A stretch of 64,000 nt of DNA from Cytospora piceicola. Taxonomy: Eukaryota; Ascomycota; Sordariomycetes; Diaporthales; Cytosporaceae. Below the pieces are notes generated by a model. That model saw only the letters and a list, made by a program, of their open reading frames with translations. It did no database searches and was not told the origin of the DNA. Of this stretch, positions 12,194-21,895 are shown piece after piece. A program made the translations under genes and the position numbers. The stretch spans positions 310,001-374,000 of the forward strand of contig JALQBC010000020.1 in assembly GCA_023375675.1 (NCBI GenBank), given 5' to 3'. The first letter of the stretch is position 1; each line of letters opens with the position of its first letter.

Positions 12194-12413
12194 GTAAATG
12201 CTGAACATATCTTTGGCAGGGGTGGACTGTCAGTTGCCGATCTGTTGCTGTCTCGGTGGTGGTTTGACAGACTGACAGACAGACTTGCATGGCCTCACGG
12301 TGTACAGTGGGGAAGCGGATTTATTACTTGACCTTGACAGCAGTGCCCTCCTCTCATCCGGCGAGCCTCTTCTTTTCGTCGCTGCTCGTCCCCTCCCCCA
12401 GATCAGGTCAGGA

Positions 12414-14651
12414 ATGTTCAAGTCTCAGCCAACAACGTTTCCCTCCTTCTATCCCTCCTACCTCTCCTTCTCAGTTGAGGACGATGGGGTAAGAGACGGC
12501 CTGGACCTGGGCCCAGAGAGCAACTTTCAGGTCAGTTACTGCAATAGCTACCACCAGCAGGCGCCCTATGCTCCTCTGAGTGGGCCGCTGGCGCCTCAAA
12601 CTAGGGGCCCTGGTCCTGGCCCTGGTCCTGGTCCTAGCCCTGGCCCTGGCCCCGGTGGGGATTGTCAGGGCGGCCATGACATCGGCACCGCACATGCTCG
12701 TGGCGGGGCAGTGACAGGCATCGGCTCATCTGCCCCGCCATCCGTACCCGGATCGCGCGTGTTTCCTTTCCACAGCAGCAACCCAATTGCTCTCTTCGAC
12801 AACTGCAACCAACAAATTCAACATCAACAAACACAACCTCATCCATCTTTACCTCAGCGACACCACTTCTCTCCAATACATAGTGCCGCCAGCAACACCA
12901 TCGACGAGATGGAACAGGACCAAAGTCTCGAGGACGAGCTCGCCGCTCAGGAAGCTGCCGCCCGAACCTGGCAGCCGGAACTCGAGGTACGCTGTCACTA
13001 ACAGCACCGTATCTTCCTTAGCTTCTTCAGGAGCTGCCTTCACTAACCATACCGGAACTTCACAGGGACCCCGTGTGGGCGACAAGACTCCAATTGCTGC
13101 CATCTCAGAAGAATACGCAAAGGGTGATCCCATCTACGTCGCAAAGACATTAGTGAGCTTCTCATCTCATTTTCCCTTCGCCGTGCTGCTGTCATTGGCA
13201 GTGGCAGTCCAACAAGTGAAGCAGTGCTGACCATCGTCCAGGCCCTCCCCGAAACATACTCCCATTACAGGCCCGTCAAAGGGGACGGCAACTGTGGATG
13301 GAGAGGTAAGCTACCCTTGTCTCCTCCACACTTAGTGCATCAGTCCACAAGGTGCCAATCTCCTCTGGCGGTTTCACGGATCTTGTGATCCCTGATCTGG
13401 GCTGATCAGCTGACTTTTCCCTGAGCGGTTGACGCCATTGTGAACATTCATATATGCTAAATTGGTCATGTGGCTGACCTTCCCATAGCTATCGGCTTCT
13501 GCTATTTCGAGCTACTCATCCAGCAGGGCAGCCAAGAGTTTGTTGATGGTGAGCGCCTTCGTCTCACCCAGCTAAACAACTACCTCGTCACCGAGGGCGG
13601 CCACGATCCAGTATTATTCGAAGATTTCTTGGATGAGACATTTGAACTCATGAAGGAGATATCCGCTAGCATACACGACCCCGGCACGGCCGCGGCGGTT
13701 CTTACTTCCAAGTTCAACGATGATGCCTCGATGGGCATTTTGTACCACCTTCGACTCCTTGCATCAGCTTGGCTCAAAGGACACAGCGACCAATACGGAG
13801 CATGGTGTGGGAACGATCCCGACCAGTACTGCCAAGCAGTCATCGAGCCACCGGAGCATGAGATCGACGAGCTTGGCATATCGCTCCTGGTGGAGGTGCT
13901 GCTCAAGCCAGCTGGCTTCATCCTTGAGATCGCCTACCTCGACCGTAGTGCAGGCTCCAAAGCCAACGTTCACCGGTTCCCCGATGAAGGCCCTAGCAAT
14001 AGTCCGGTCATGCACCTTCTCTACCGACCAGGCCATTACGATATTCTGTACAAGACTCCATCTCAGCCACCTCCCACAGAAATACAAGTCAACCGAATGG
14101 CGTACGAGCCCACCGAATTCGCAGCCGTCACGGAGTTTCAACCCGCCTATGACATGAATTCTCTCGCCATGTTACCAGGATATGGCAGCGTTGGCCCCGT
14201 ATCGCCCATGGGACAGCTCGGAACGTCATCACTGGATTACTCGCCGAGTCCGCAGTCCCCATGGTTCCCATCTCCTTATGCTGATTCGTCTCCCACCCCA
14301 CCATCCCAGGGTCCGCCACCGCATCAAACCTCGCTAGCAACCCAGCCTCTGCCTGCACCCTCTGCGCCTGCCTCGACAATACACGACTTCCGTTTCAGCC
14401 GTTACCAGTATGAGGAGTCGATAGACCCATGTGCCTGGCCGGAACAGCCTCTTCAGACGAATACGTTCAAAAACTCCCACTTTAACACCGCTCACTTCAA
14501 TAACCCCAACTTCCAGCCGGAAGAGTACAGGCCTGGTGTGGACGATCCCGCTGAAAGGTGCGAACGGCCGGGTAGGAAGAGAAGCCATGGTAAGGCGGGC
14601 AACCATTCATCTGACGACAGTGCGGAAAACATGGGCACGAGGGAGAAATGA
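12414..14651 (+). CDS. Otubain-family deubiquitinase (peptidase C65), 4 exons
   Basis: Exons are 12414-12986, 13066-13152, 13242-13305 and 13489-14651; introns of 79, 89 and 183 nt have GT/AG ends and all joins keep frame (628 aa). The family removes ubiquitin from conjugates, in otubains mainly Lys48 chains. The conserved core begins about residue 198 with ISEEYAKGDPIYVAKTL, then RPVKGDGNCGWRAIGF. Asp235, Cys238 (nucleophile) and His424, in the YRPGHYDILY block, are the expected catalytic residues. The core is flanked by a ~190-residue disordered N-terminal part with a Gly-Pro repeat (residues ~63-82) and a Pro/Ser/Gln/Asn-rich C-terminal tail of about 195 residues, so it is far longer than animal otubains (about 270 aa). 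The start chosen is the first in-frame ATG; the frame is open further upstream, and an extra 5' exon is possible. Intron 3 is the least certain because of its length. Confidence 0.9.
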
Positions 14652-16022
14652 CAACCACAGAGTGCTCGAAGGAGGTCGAAGAATCACCACGGTCTCGTCC
14701 ACCGATGATGAGACGCCGGATACCAAGGAAAGTTGACCTCGTTGACGTTTTTGGTGGGGTCTTGAAACGGAGAAGCAAACTTGTTGGTTCCAGGGATTCC
14801 CAGAAATAAAACCTGTGTGTTGAGACGAGGCGGTGATGATAACGAAGGGCAAATGACAGTCTGACTAGGATTCGGATCATACATGCAAGCGAAGCACACG
14901 AGACGCCTTTGTTCAGAGACGAAAACGAAACACTCTCGGCGACCTTCGAGAGGCTGGTTCGGGGGGTAATGACCGGCGGCATCTTGTACGTGCATTTGCA
15001 GATGATATCAAGCAGGTTTGTGCAGGACAAGCCGAGATCCTTACAATGGAGACCTCGCCACATCTTGTTCGCATGCCATAATTCTCTTCCTATTCTTATT
15101 CTTGATGGGTGGCAATATGTATTTTAGTTCATCTGGCTTCGACCATCAGGGAGTTGTAATTGGAACCATAGCACTGGCGTTTATTTCTATCTCTCCATAT
15201 TGCCCCCAGAACTTGCATCCGAATTTTACAACACTTTGGCCCATATGTGAACGTACGAAGGTAGCCTCTGGCGTAGGATAACAAGAGCAGGTGTCTGTGT
15301 TCAACTTGGTTTTTAAGTATATTGGGGGCCTGGCAACTAACTGCCTCTCTCTTCACATGGTAGCCGTTTCTTCTGCAGCGTGTGCATCGTCCATGAGCGG
15401 TGGCTGGCCTATGGCGACTTGACTTCCTTGCCCTGAAATCTCGTGATAACGCCTGGGTACTTATGTACGCCGCGCTTGGGAACTCAAGGGTACAGTGACC
15501 GTGAGACCTAGATAGCCACGCAAGGCAGAGACCGCGGACATGATGCTGCGGTGCTGTGGGTAGGTCTGTTGACTAACCAGGTGCGTATAGTTCACGCATT
15601 ATTCCATGCTTGTATGCATATACCCCCTCGCTCATGTGTCTGACACCGAAGTCTTCACGTGTTGTAAGGGCCAGATGCACGCCGGATATCTGCATCGCAT
15701 TTCACCTATCGATGCCTAAGCCCAGGTTGGAACTCCTGGGACGTCACGTTTACCAAATGAGCGCTCAAAACCACATCTCTGACATCACCAATCAGTCTGT
15801 CACCCCCGGCAGCCAGCCCCACTTGATTGCTTGCCCCCCCCCCCCCGCCCGCAATGCTCGCCTTTATACTACCACGAGCAGATGTTGTGAGCCCTTGTGA
15901 TCCCATGGCGGCCAAGATGCATCTGTCTGTCCTGTCTGTGCCGTGACCATGCCTTCCAAGGCTCACAACATGTCCGCATATTCCTGAGGCCACTGCTCGG
16001 AGCCGCTATTGTCCGCACCGCA
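14652..16022. other. Intergenic region between convergent otubain and CSN2 genes
   Basis: A 1.37-kb gap between convergent genes. It should include both 3' untranslated regions. I see no gene. It contains a run of 13 cytosines at 15,834-15,846. Confidence 0.6.
15834..15846. repeat. Poly-C homopolymer run
   Basis: Thirteen consecutive C residues, then GCCCGC. The exact length may be affected by sequencing error. Confidence 0.8.
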
Positions 16023-17586
16023 CTACGTTGCCATAGCCCCACCAAACATGCCCTTGGTAGCCTTGCGGGCCCGTGGCGCCCCGCCGCCGCCGCCAGCAGC
16101 AGCAGCAGCCCTGCTGCGGGTCCCCAGCGTCGCCTCGAAGAAGCCGCCGCCCAGGTCGGCGGGGTCGGCGGCGCCGGCCGCGTCCGCGGTGCGGAAGCCG
16201 TCGCCGTCCCTGAAGACGGTCCTGTACAGGTCGTCCAGGGCGCCCGACAGGTGCTGGATGGCGGCGACGCGCTCGGCGTCGCGGTCGCCCTCGATCTCGA
16301 CGACGCCCGCCTGCTGGTCGATCTTGGCGCGGACCTTGCCGTCGACGATGAGGAAGCCCATGATGTCCTGGACCTCGGCCTCGCCGATGCGCAGCTGCCT
16401 GGCGACCCAGGACAGGCGCATGCGCGTGTAGGGCGTGATGAGGTTGAGGACGGCCTTGGTGCGCATGTTGCGCGTGACCTCGTCGATGTTCTCGGCGATG
16501 AAGGGGTCCGAGAGCAGGTCCTGGTTCTTCTGGAGGACGCTCTCGTACTTGTGGATGTCGTCCCGCTGGTACGCGTCGACCAGCTCCGTCATGGCGGCGA
16601 TGCGGGGGTCGTTCCTGTACGGCTTGGTCTCCTGGCTGTCGAAGGGGTTGATGTCGGACCGCATCAGCATGGTCGTGAGTAGCAGGTACTTGAGCACCTG
16701 GATGCGCTGCAGGCTGCCGGCCTCGTCGTAGTTGCGGAACGACTCGAAGAAGTCGGACTGTGCATCCTTCCAGTTCTCCTCGCTCATGTGCATCTTGCCG
16801 CCGCACTCCCGGATGATACCCATGATCTTGGGGTGGGGCACGGCGGAGCGCACCTTGAGGGCCCGTTGGTACAGGACCTTGAGCTGCTTGTTGTTCTTCA
16901 TCTCGGCGTACATCTGGATCTCGAGGGCGAAGATCTCGAGGAGGTATGTGCCTTTGCTGGAATCATCGGAGCCATCATCGCGCCTGCAGGCATTGTGGAG
17001 TTCCTTAAGCTTCTTGGTCACAGCCAGATAGTCCCTGCGGTCGAGCAGAAGCTTGGCCAGCTTGATGTTGGTCTTGAGCCAGAGCCGCTCATTGTTGGTA
17101 GCCTGGAAACACTCCAACGTGAGGGAGTAGAAGCGCTCCATACACCGTGCAGCTCCCTCGGAATCTGAGCCCTTCTCGATGAAGTCCAACATATTGTTGA
17201 TGGACTTCTCTGAGTAGTTGCGCGTGACCGCGGATTTAACGTAGGTCAAGAGCTCCGCAAAGTGCTCAGTAGCCTGGTTCTTTGGTCAGCTCGGTGCGCG
17301 CACCTCTGGGCCATTGCCGACTGACCTCATCGTATCGACCGAGCTTGAACTCGAGCTTGATGGCCTGTTTCAAACCCTTGAAGCCCCAGTCTCCTTTCTC
17401 CTCCTGTAAACCCGGTATCGTCAAGAATTCCTTGATGGCATCCTTGGGGTCTGTGGTCTTCATCTGTTTGGCATTGTAGTACTTGTTTTCAATGTCGACG
17501 TCTCCTGAATCCTCGTTGTCATCCTCATCATCGTAGTCGAAGTCGTACTCCTCATCCGACTCCTGCATGAAATCGTCATCGGACAT
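16023..17586 (-). CDS. CSN2: COP9 signalosome subunit 2 (CSN2, PCI-domain protein), 2 exons
   Basis: Exon 1 is 17586-17326 and exon 2 is 17273-16023. The 52-nt intron (17274-17325) has donor GTCAGT, branch CTGAC and acceptor CCAG, and the product is 503 aa. It is a scaffold subunit of the nuclear COP9 signalosome, which removes Nedd8 from cullin-RING ubiquitin ligases and in fungi affects light response, development and secondary metabolism. The sequence begins with the typical acidic N terminus (MSDDDFMQESDEEYDFDYDDED), then KYYNAK and GEWGFK-like blocks (here DWGFKGLKQ), helical TPR-like repeats (NIKLAKLLLDRRDY, ALEIQMYAEMKN) and the PCI segment (DPFIAENIDEVTRNMRTKAVLNLITPYTRM...). The C-terminal ~50 residues are Gly/Ala-rich and not conserved. 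The gene is head-to-head with CWC25. Confidence 0.95.
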
Positions 17587-18118
17587 CTTGGTGTTTATGT
17601 AATGATCCTTCAGGTTTATGTAAGACTTGTAGTGATGTGTTTATGGGGGATGGCGTGGGCGTGGTTGTGAGAGTGATAATGTCTGTAAAGTGAGGAGAAG
17701 TGTTCAAATTGATTGGGAGTGAAGTTGCAAACAGACGGGGTCAATGCGAATCAATAGCTAGAGTGGATGGGAGCTTCAGTAGTGGTTGAGTTGAGGTCCG
17801 TCAGTGCCTGGACGTTGGAATGGCAGGGGGGCAGCTACTACCAATTAGTGACCCGTGCCACCGCTGTAAGGCTGAGCTTCCGCTCTAAACCTTGGAAGTT
17901 GTGGGGGCTTAGTGATGGCCGCCAGCTTCAATGTTTGAGCTGCCCGCTAGTGGAGACCAATGAAAGCACGGGCCATCCTCCAAGTTGCTTGTGATTTGCG
18001 ACTGCCTCTACTTTTCCGCCACCGTCCTTTTCTTCCACCTCCCAACCCCTTTTCGCTCAAACAGCCTTCACATCGCACCGCATTCAAGCATAGTTTACCG
18101 ACCCATCAGCAAGTCAAG
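17587..18118. promoter_or_regulatory. Bidirectional promoter between CSN2 and CWC25
   Basis: A 532-bp gap between divergent start codons. The CWC25 side holds a pyrimidine-rich tract (18,005-18,060) typical of fungal core promoters. No TATA box is evident. The promoter role is inferred from the layout alone. Confidence 0.55.
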
Positions 18119-19372
18119 ATGGGAGGCAATGACCTCAACCTCAAGAAATCATGGCATCCCCAGTTGATGACCAACCAGCGACGTGTTTACGATGCCGAGC
18201 AAGTAGCACTGCAGGAGCGGAAACTCACCGAAGCCCGACTCGAGGAGATCCGCCGCGAGCGACAAATCGAGGAGACGCAGAAACAGCTTGAGGCTGCCGG
18301 AGGACAGAAGAAGGTCGACCGCGTCGAGTGGATGTACCAGGGCCCCAACGATGGCGGACGAGACGAATTCTCCAGCGAGGCTTTTCTGCTTGGCAAGCGA
18401 CGCATCGATGGCATCCTCCGAGGCGACGATATGAAAAAGGTCGAAAAGACAGCAGGACCTGCGGACGAGGCTCCTGGACCGATCTCCATCGTGGCAAATG
18501 CGCGAGACACAGCGAGCAAAATTAGGGAAGATCCCCTCGTGGCAATCAAGAGGCAAGAACAGGAGGCATACCAGGCAATGATGAAGGACCCCTCGAAGCG
18601 AAGACAACTGCTGGCACAGATGGGAATCGTGGAGGAGAAACCCAAGTCGAAGAAGGACAAGGAGGACCGGCACCGTAGCCACAGATCCCACCGCCGTCAC
18701 CGGGATGACGACGCCGATCACGAACGACGTCACAGGCGCCGCCGCGCAGACTCGCGAGACCGATCACGGAGTCCCCGACGGCACGGTGATGACTCGGACT
18801 ATGAGCGGAATCACAAGAGGCGGCGTGCCGATTCGCGGTACAGGTCACCACCACGACGCCGCCATGACGATAATTCGGGAGACGATAGACGTCACAAGAG
18901 TCACCGGTCCGACTCACGAGATGGCTCACGGGACCGACGGCGCAATGGCTCAGACGAGAAGTCCAGGGAAAATGGGCATGGGAGAGACAGTGGTGACAGA
19001 CGGCGATACGACTCGGGTGACCGTCAGGAGAGACAGGATCGGAGATACTCCCCAGACAGGAGACGGAACAATGGCCCAAATAGGGATGTTCGACGGCCCG
19101 TAAATAATGCGGATGAAGAGGAGGAAAGGGCGAGAAAGCTTGCAGCCATGCAGAACGATGCAACAGTTCTGGACAAAGCCCGCGAGGAGCGCCTCGCAGC
19201 TCTCTCGGAGAAGGAACGTGCCGATCGTGAGGCTGATGATCGAGCCCGAGCGGATGCGAACAAGTACGGAGGCCGACAGTTTGCGAACAACATCTTCAAC
19301 TCGGCAGGAAACCAGAGTCTGGCAGACAGGATTGGACGTGGTCGCCAGGGACTTCAAAGAGACGATGACTAA
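18119..19372 (+). CDS. CWC25: Pre-mRNA-splicing factor Cwc25
   Basis: Single exon, 417 aa from ATG 18119. The frame is open upstream but has no matching conservation. Cwc25 joins the activated spliceosome after Prp2 and is needed for the first catalytic step. The N terminus MGGNDLNLKKSWHPQLMTNQRRV is the family hallmark, with the CIR-N-type segment at about residues 10-46 continuing into a charged coiled coil (ERKLTEARLEEIRRERQIEETQKQLE). WMYQGP and EAFLLGKRRID blocks follow. The middle (about residues 178-335) is an Arg/Asp/Ser-rich, RS-like low-complexity region. The C terminus has the other conserved block, with LDKAREERLAAL, ANKYGGRQFANNIFN and SLADRIGRGR. Length and domain order fit intact fungal orthologs. 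Confidence 0.95.
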   Translation: MGGNDLNLKKSWHPQLMTNQRRVYDAEQVALQERKLTEARLEEIRRERQIEETQKQLEAAGGQKKVDRVEWMYQGPNDGGRDEFSSEAFLLGKRRIDGILRGDDMKKVEKTAGPADEAPGPISIVANARDTASKIREDPLVAIKRQEQEAYQAMMKDPSKRRQLLAQMGIVEEKPKSKKDKEDRHRSHRSHRRHRDDDADHERRHRRRRADSRDRSRSPRRHGDDSDYERNHKRRRADSRYRSPPRRRHDDNSGDDRRHKSHRSDSRDGSRDRRRNGSDEKSRENGHGRDSGDRRRYDSGDRQERQDRRYSPDRRRNNGPNRDVRRPVNNADEEEERARKLAAMQNDATVLDKAREERLAALSEKERADREADDRARADANKYGGRQFANNIFNSAGNQSLADRIGRGRQGLQRDDD

Positions 19373-19663
19373 GGTGGTACGTAGAATAGATCGCATCAAC
19401 TATGTTTGCTTGTTTGGCTGACACGAGCTAAGCCATTTATCTCTCCTGTCTCATGGTCCACACATAGTACTATTGTTTGCTCGTCTCATTGAGAAACTGC
19501 GACTTAGCCCCCGGATCACGCAATATCGACATATACCACCCAAGTCTTTCATCGATCTTCAGCTAACCAGCTCATAGGTACCGGCTGCACTGACATGTCT
19601 CTCACTCCTCTCCTACAAATGCTGCAGAGGGTAACAACCTAAAGCATGAAGCGTGTACTGGTC

Positions 19664-20488
19664 TTAGGAACTTTTCACAACAGTGTTTCCCCTCTGGAGT
19701 ATGTCTGCGTTCTCCAAAGTGTCGCTTTCGAATCCATTCAACGCAATGTCAACCGTGACTTTGGCCAAGGCATCCAGCCTAACCGAAGGGGCAAGTGAGC
19801 GCGCAAAGTTTAGTAGGCTGAACTCCTTTCTGAGAACAAAGCCCGGCCTTAGGATGTACGACTCGAAGGCGGCCGGGTTCTTCTCCGCGTGCTCGACGAG
19901 CTCAGCTTCCACTTGGCCCTGCTCAACGATGATCAGTCACGAGAAGTCACTATTCTCGCCTGCACAAGTGTCGGATTTCACGTACCCTGATCTTCCGGTA
20001 GTCACTCATGAACCAGACTGATTTGGTCTGATCACGCTGTACAGCCATCCCACTCACGTATATGAAGCGGAACTTGCTCCCGCGGTCCTCCTTGGCCGCA
20101 GCGTTCTCTGTGAAGACCTTGACCGCAGCCATGGTGTAATCCACACAGACCCGTCTTGCTTCATCGTTGTTCGGGATGTGTGGCTTGCCAAGAGCCCTGA
20201 CGGACGGAAAGGAAAATGGAATGTCAGCGCTGTCTCGGCCAAATAGTTTTGGCCGGTGCTTCAGACTCACCAGATACAGGCATCCGCCCCTTGGATTTCC
20301 GAGATTGTAGGCTCGCTGTACTTGAGGAAGTCGTCGAGGGTAATCACCTTGACCTTTGGGCATTCCACCGGTTTGAGCAGCTGCCGTCTGGAAAGAACAA
20401 TGATGGACGTTATCTTGGGGTGTTCAATGCATTGCTCCAAAACCTCTTGGCCGATGAAACCAGTGGCACCAGTGATAACGACCTTCAT
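19664..20488 (-). CDS. NAD(P)-binding Rossmann-fold protein, atypical SDR / epimerase-like (3 exons)
   Basis: Exons are 20488-20271, 20196-19986 and 19918-19664; introns of 74 nt (GTGAGT...CAG) and 67 nt (GTACGT...GCAG) keep frame (227 aa). The N terminus MKVVITGATGFIGQEVLEQCIEHP has the TGxxGxxG dinucleotide-binding motif at residues 7-13, then a beta-strand ending in VLSRRQL. The segment IQGADACIWALGKP, formed across intron 1, matches the 'G-D-x-x-x-x-x-LG' strand of short atypical SDRs. RFIYVSGMAVQRD is the strand carrying the usual Ser, but no clear YxxxK follows; the DYRKIRGQVEAEL segment may supply Tyr and Lys. The C-terminal YILRPGFVL is typical of NAD-dependent epimerase-like proteins. 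The substrate is unknown. The gene is convergent with CWC25 (291 bp between stops). Confidence 0.8.
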
Positions 20489-21402
20489 GGTTACTCAGCG
20501 TAAAACCAGACAGAAACACCCAATGCAATACGATTCTGTGAGATGCGGACAAAGTCTTGAAAGAGAGTACAGCGCTGGCTTGAGTTTCGGTGCTATGTAT
20601 AGATTAAATGTCTGAACCCTGGCGGAATTCGGACAGTTTGGAATTCCGGTGTGGGAACCAGAGGAGGAAGGATGCGGCTGATCATCAAGAAGTGATAGCC
20701 CACCTACCTTGTAGCAAAGATACGTACGTGCAGATTCCTGAGATTGACTATCTATGATCCTGCTACTCAAGGGAGCTTACCATAGCGCATGGGGTGTCGT
20801 TGGTGCTTTTTGGTAAGCTTTACGAACCACCGTCCCCTCCTCTTCTGCAACTTGAGAAGCATGCGAGGCATCCTTTACGCTTCGTCACTCTATGGCATCA
20901 GTGACTTCCACTTCAAATGTTTCCTATGGGATAAAATCTAGCATATTTTCCTATCAAACTTTTGCACAGCACATCAACATTCAAAAATCGAAGTAGGACC
21001 AGAAATCATAACTTACAAGCTATTCTCTGATACTTTGTCACCCGGTGTCAGCAGCATCCTGCAGTCTCTCCCTAGAGACGGGGACCGTCAGATGGAATAT
21101 TTCCTGGCAGTTAGGTCTAGCGATTGCATTACCAACCGTGGCCGACATCGCCTCGGCCGCTGTATGCGCTCATATCCCCCAACAGCGGTACCATACCTAC
21201 CATCGGGGCTGGATCTGCCAAATAATGAGGAGATACCGCCTTGTTATAGTAATGACAAAAGCAATCCCACGACAACATAATCCCAACCATAATGTGTATT
21301 CTCGATACATGATGTGTTTTGTCTGCCTGCATGATGCCTCTGTGATTACTAGGCCGGCGCATTAAAAGGAAAGGATATCAGCAGGAGAGGCAAAAAGAGT
21401 TC

Positions 21403-21422
21403 GGCCGCGCAATTGCGCGGCC
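21403..21422. repeat. Perfect 20-bp palindrome
   Basis: GGCCGCGCAATTGCGCGGCC is its own reverse complement. A second, smaller inverted repeat (CTCTCTTTCCGAGAG) follows at about 21,428-21,442. This could be a terminator-like hairpin, a protein-binding site or the end of a small repeat element; function unknown. Confidence 0.85.
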
Positions 21423-21490
21423 TACGTCTCTCTTTCCGAGAGGGAGCATCACCAAGGCCTCAGGGTTAACATTTTGGTGGTTTAGGGGGC

Positions 21491-21600
21491 GGGGGCCCCC
21501 ATTCTTTTTCTCAATCGAACAGGCGTCCAGAGCGGTGGTGCTTGATATTGACTGAAGCGCCTTAACCACTGCACCACCGCCCGGTGATAGAACCAGAGAA
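21491..21600 (-). other. tRNA-like / SINE-like hairpin segment
   Basis: On the minus strand a box-A-like stretch (TGGTGCAGTGG, 21,566-21,576) is followed about 46 bp later by a weak box-B-like stretch (GTTCGATTGAG, 21,510-21,520), which is tRNA-like spacing. The segment between has a perfect 10-bp inverted repeat (GCGGTGGTGC at 21,532-21,541 and GCACCACCGC at 21,571-21,580), and GGGGGCCCCC (21,491-21,500) lies downstream. It does not fold as a normal cloverleaf with a matched acceptor stem, so it is not called a tRNA gene. A decayed tRNA-derived SINE or a structured RNA are possible readings. Confidence 0.3.
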
Positions 21601-21895
21601 ACGTCTCGTCTATAAGGGCAAGGTAGGCTGGCGATATTGAAATGGAAGAACAACTCCAACACAGCCGGGGGGTGGATATAAGAGTGTTTGGGCAGGGGAT
21701 GATGAAATCTACGGCATATTGCACGAGGAAGAGGGAAGAGTTGAGTAACTGGCAAGAAGGGGAAATCTACCCAAGAGAAATATCATCAGGGACATGATGT
21801 CAATGCATAATTGCATGTATTGCGTATCTCTGATCTGAATCATCTGTACCTCTGATCATCTGTATCGCTGATCATCGTGCTATGCTAAAATCGCT

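Larger units (their letters stand above)
2638..12413. other. Long gene-poor stretch of normal base composition
   Basis: About 9.8 kb with no reading frame I can support. Open frames reach at most 199 codons, overlap in opposite directions, have no recognisable domain and show no consistent codon bias. The region is not AT-rich and holds only scattered microsatellites (listed separately). The last ~1 kb before the otubain gene is pyrimidine-rich (TCC/CCT runs at 12,340-12,470), as fungal promoters and 5' leaders often are. Non-coding RNAs, a large regulatory region, or multi-exon genes with very short exons cannot be excluded from sequence alone. Confidence 0.5.
20489..21895. other. Intergenic region with palindromic elements
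   Basis: A 1.4-kb gap between two minus-strand genes. No credible coding frame. The interval 21,385-21,600 is rich in perfect inverted repeats (see separate entries). Short CTGATCATCTGTA-like direct repeats lie at about 21,830-21,880, just past the 3' end of the RNA-cyclase-like gene. Confidence 0.6.

Noticed and set aside
21510..21590. Functional tRNA gene
   Set aside because: Box A and B-like motifs are present, but no paired acceptor stem or proper anticodon arm can be drawn; kept only as tRNA-like.
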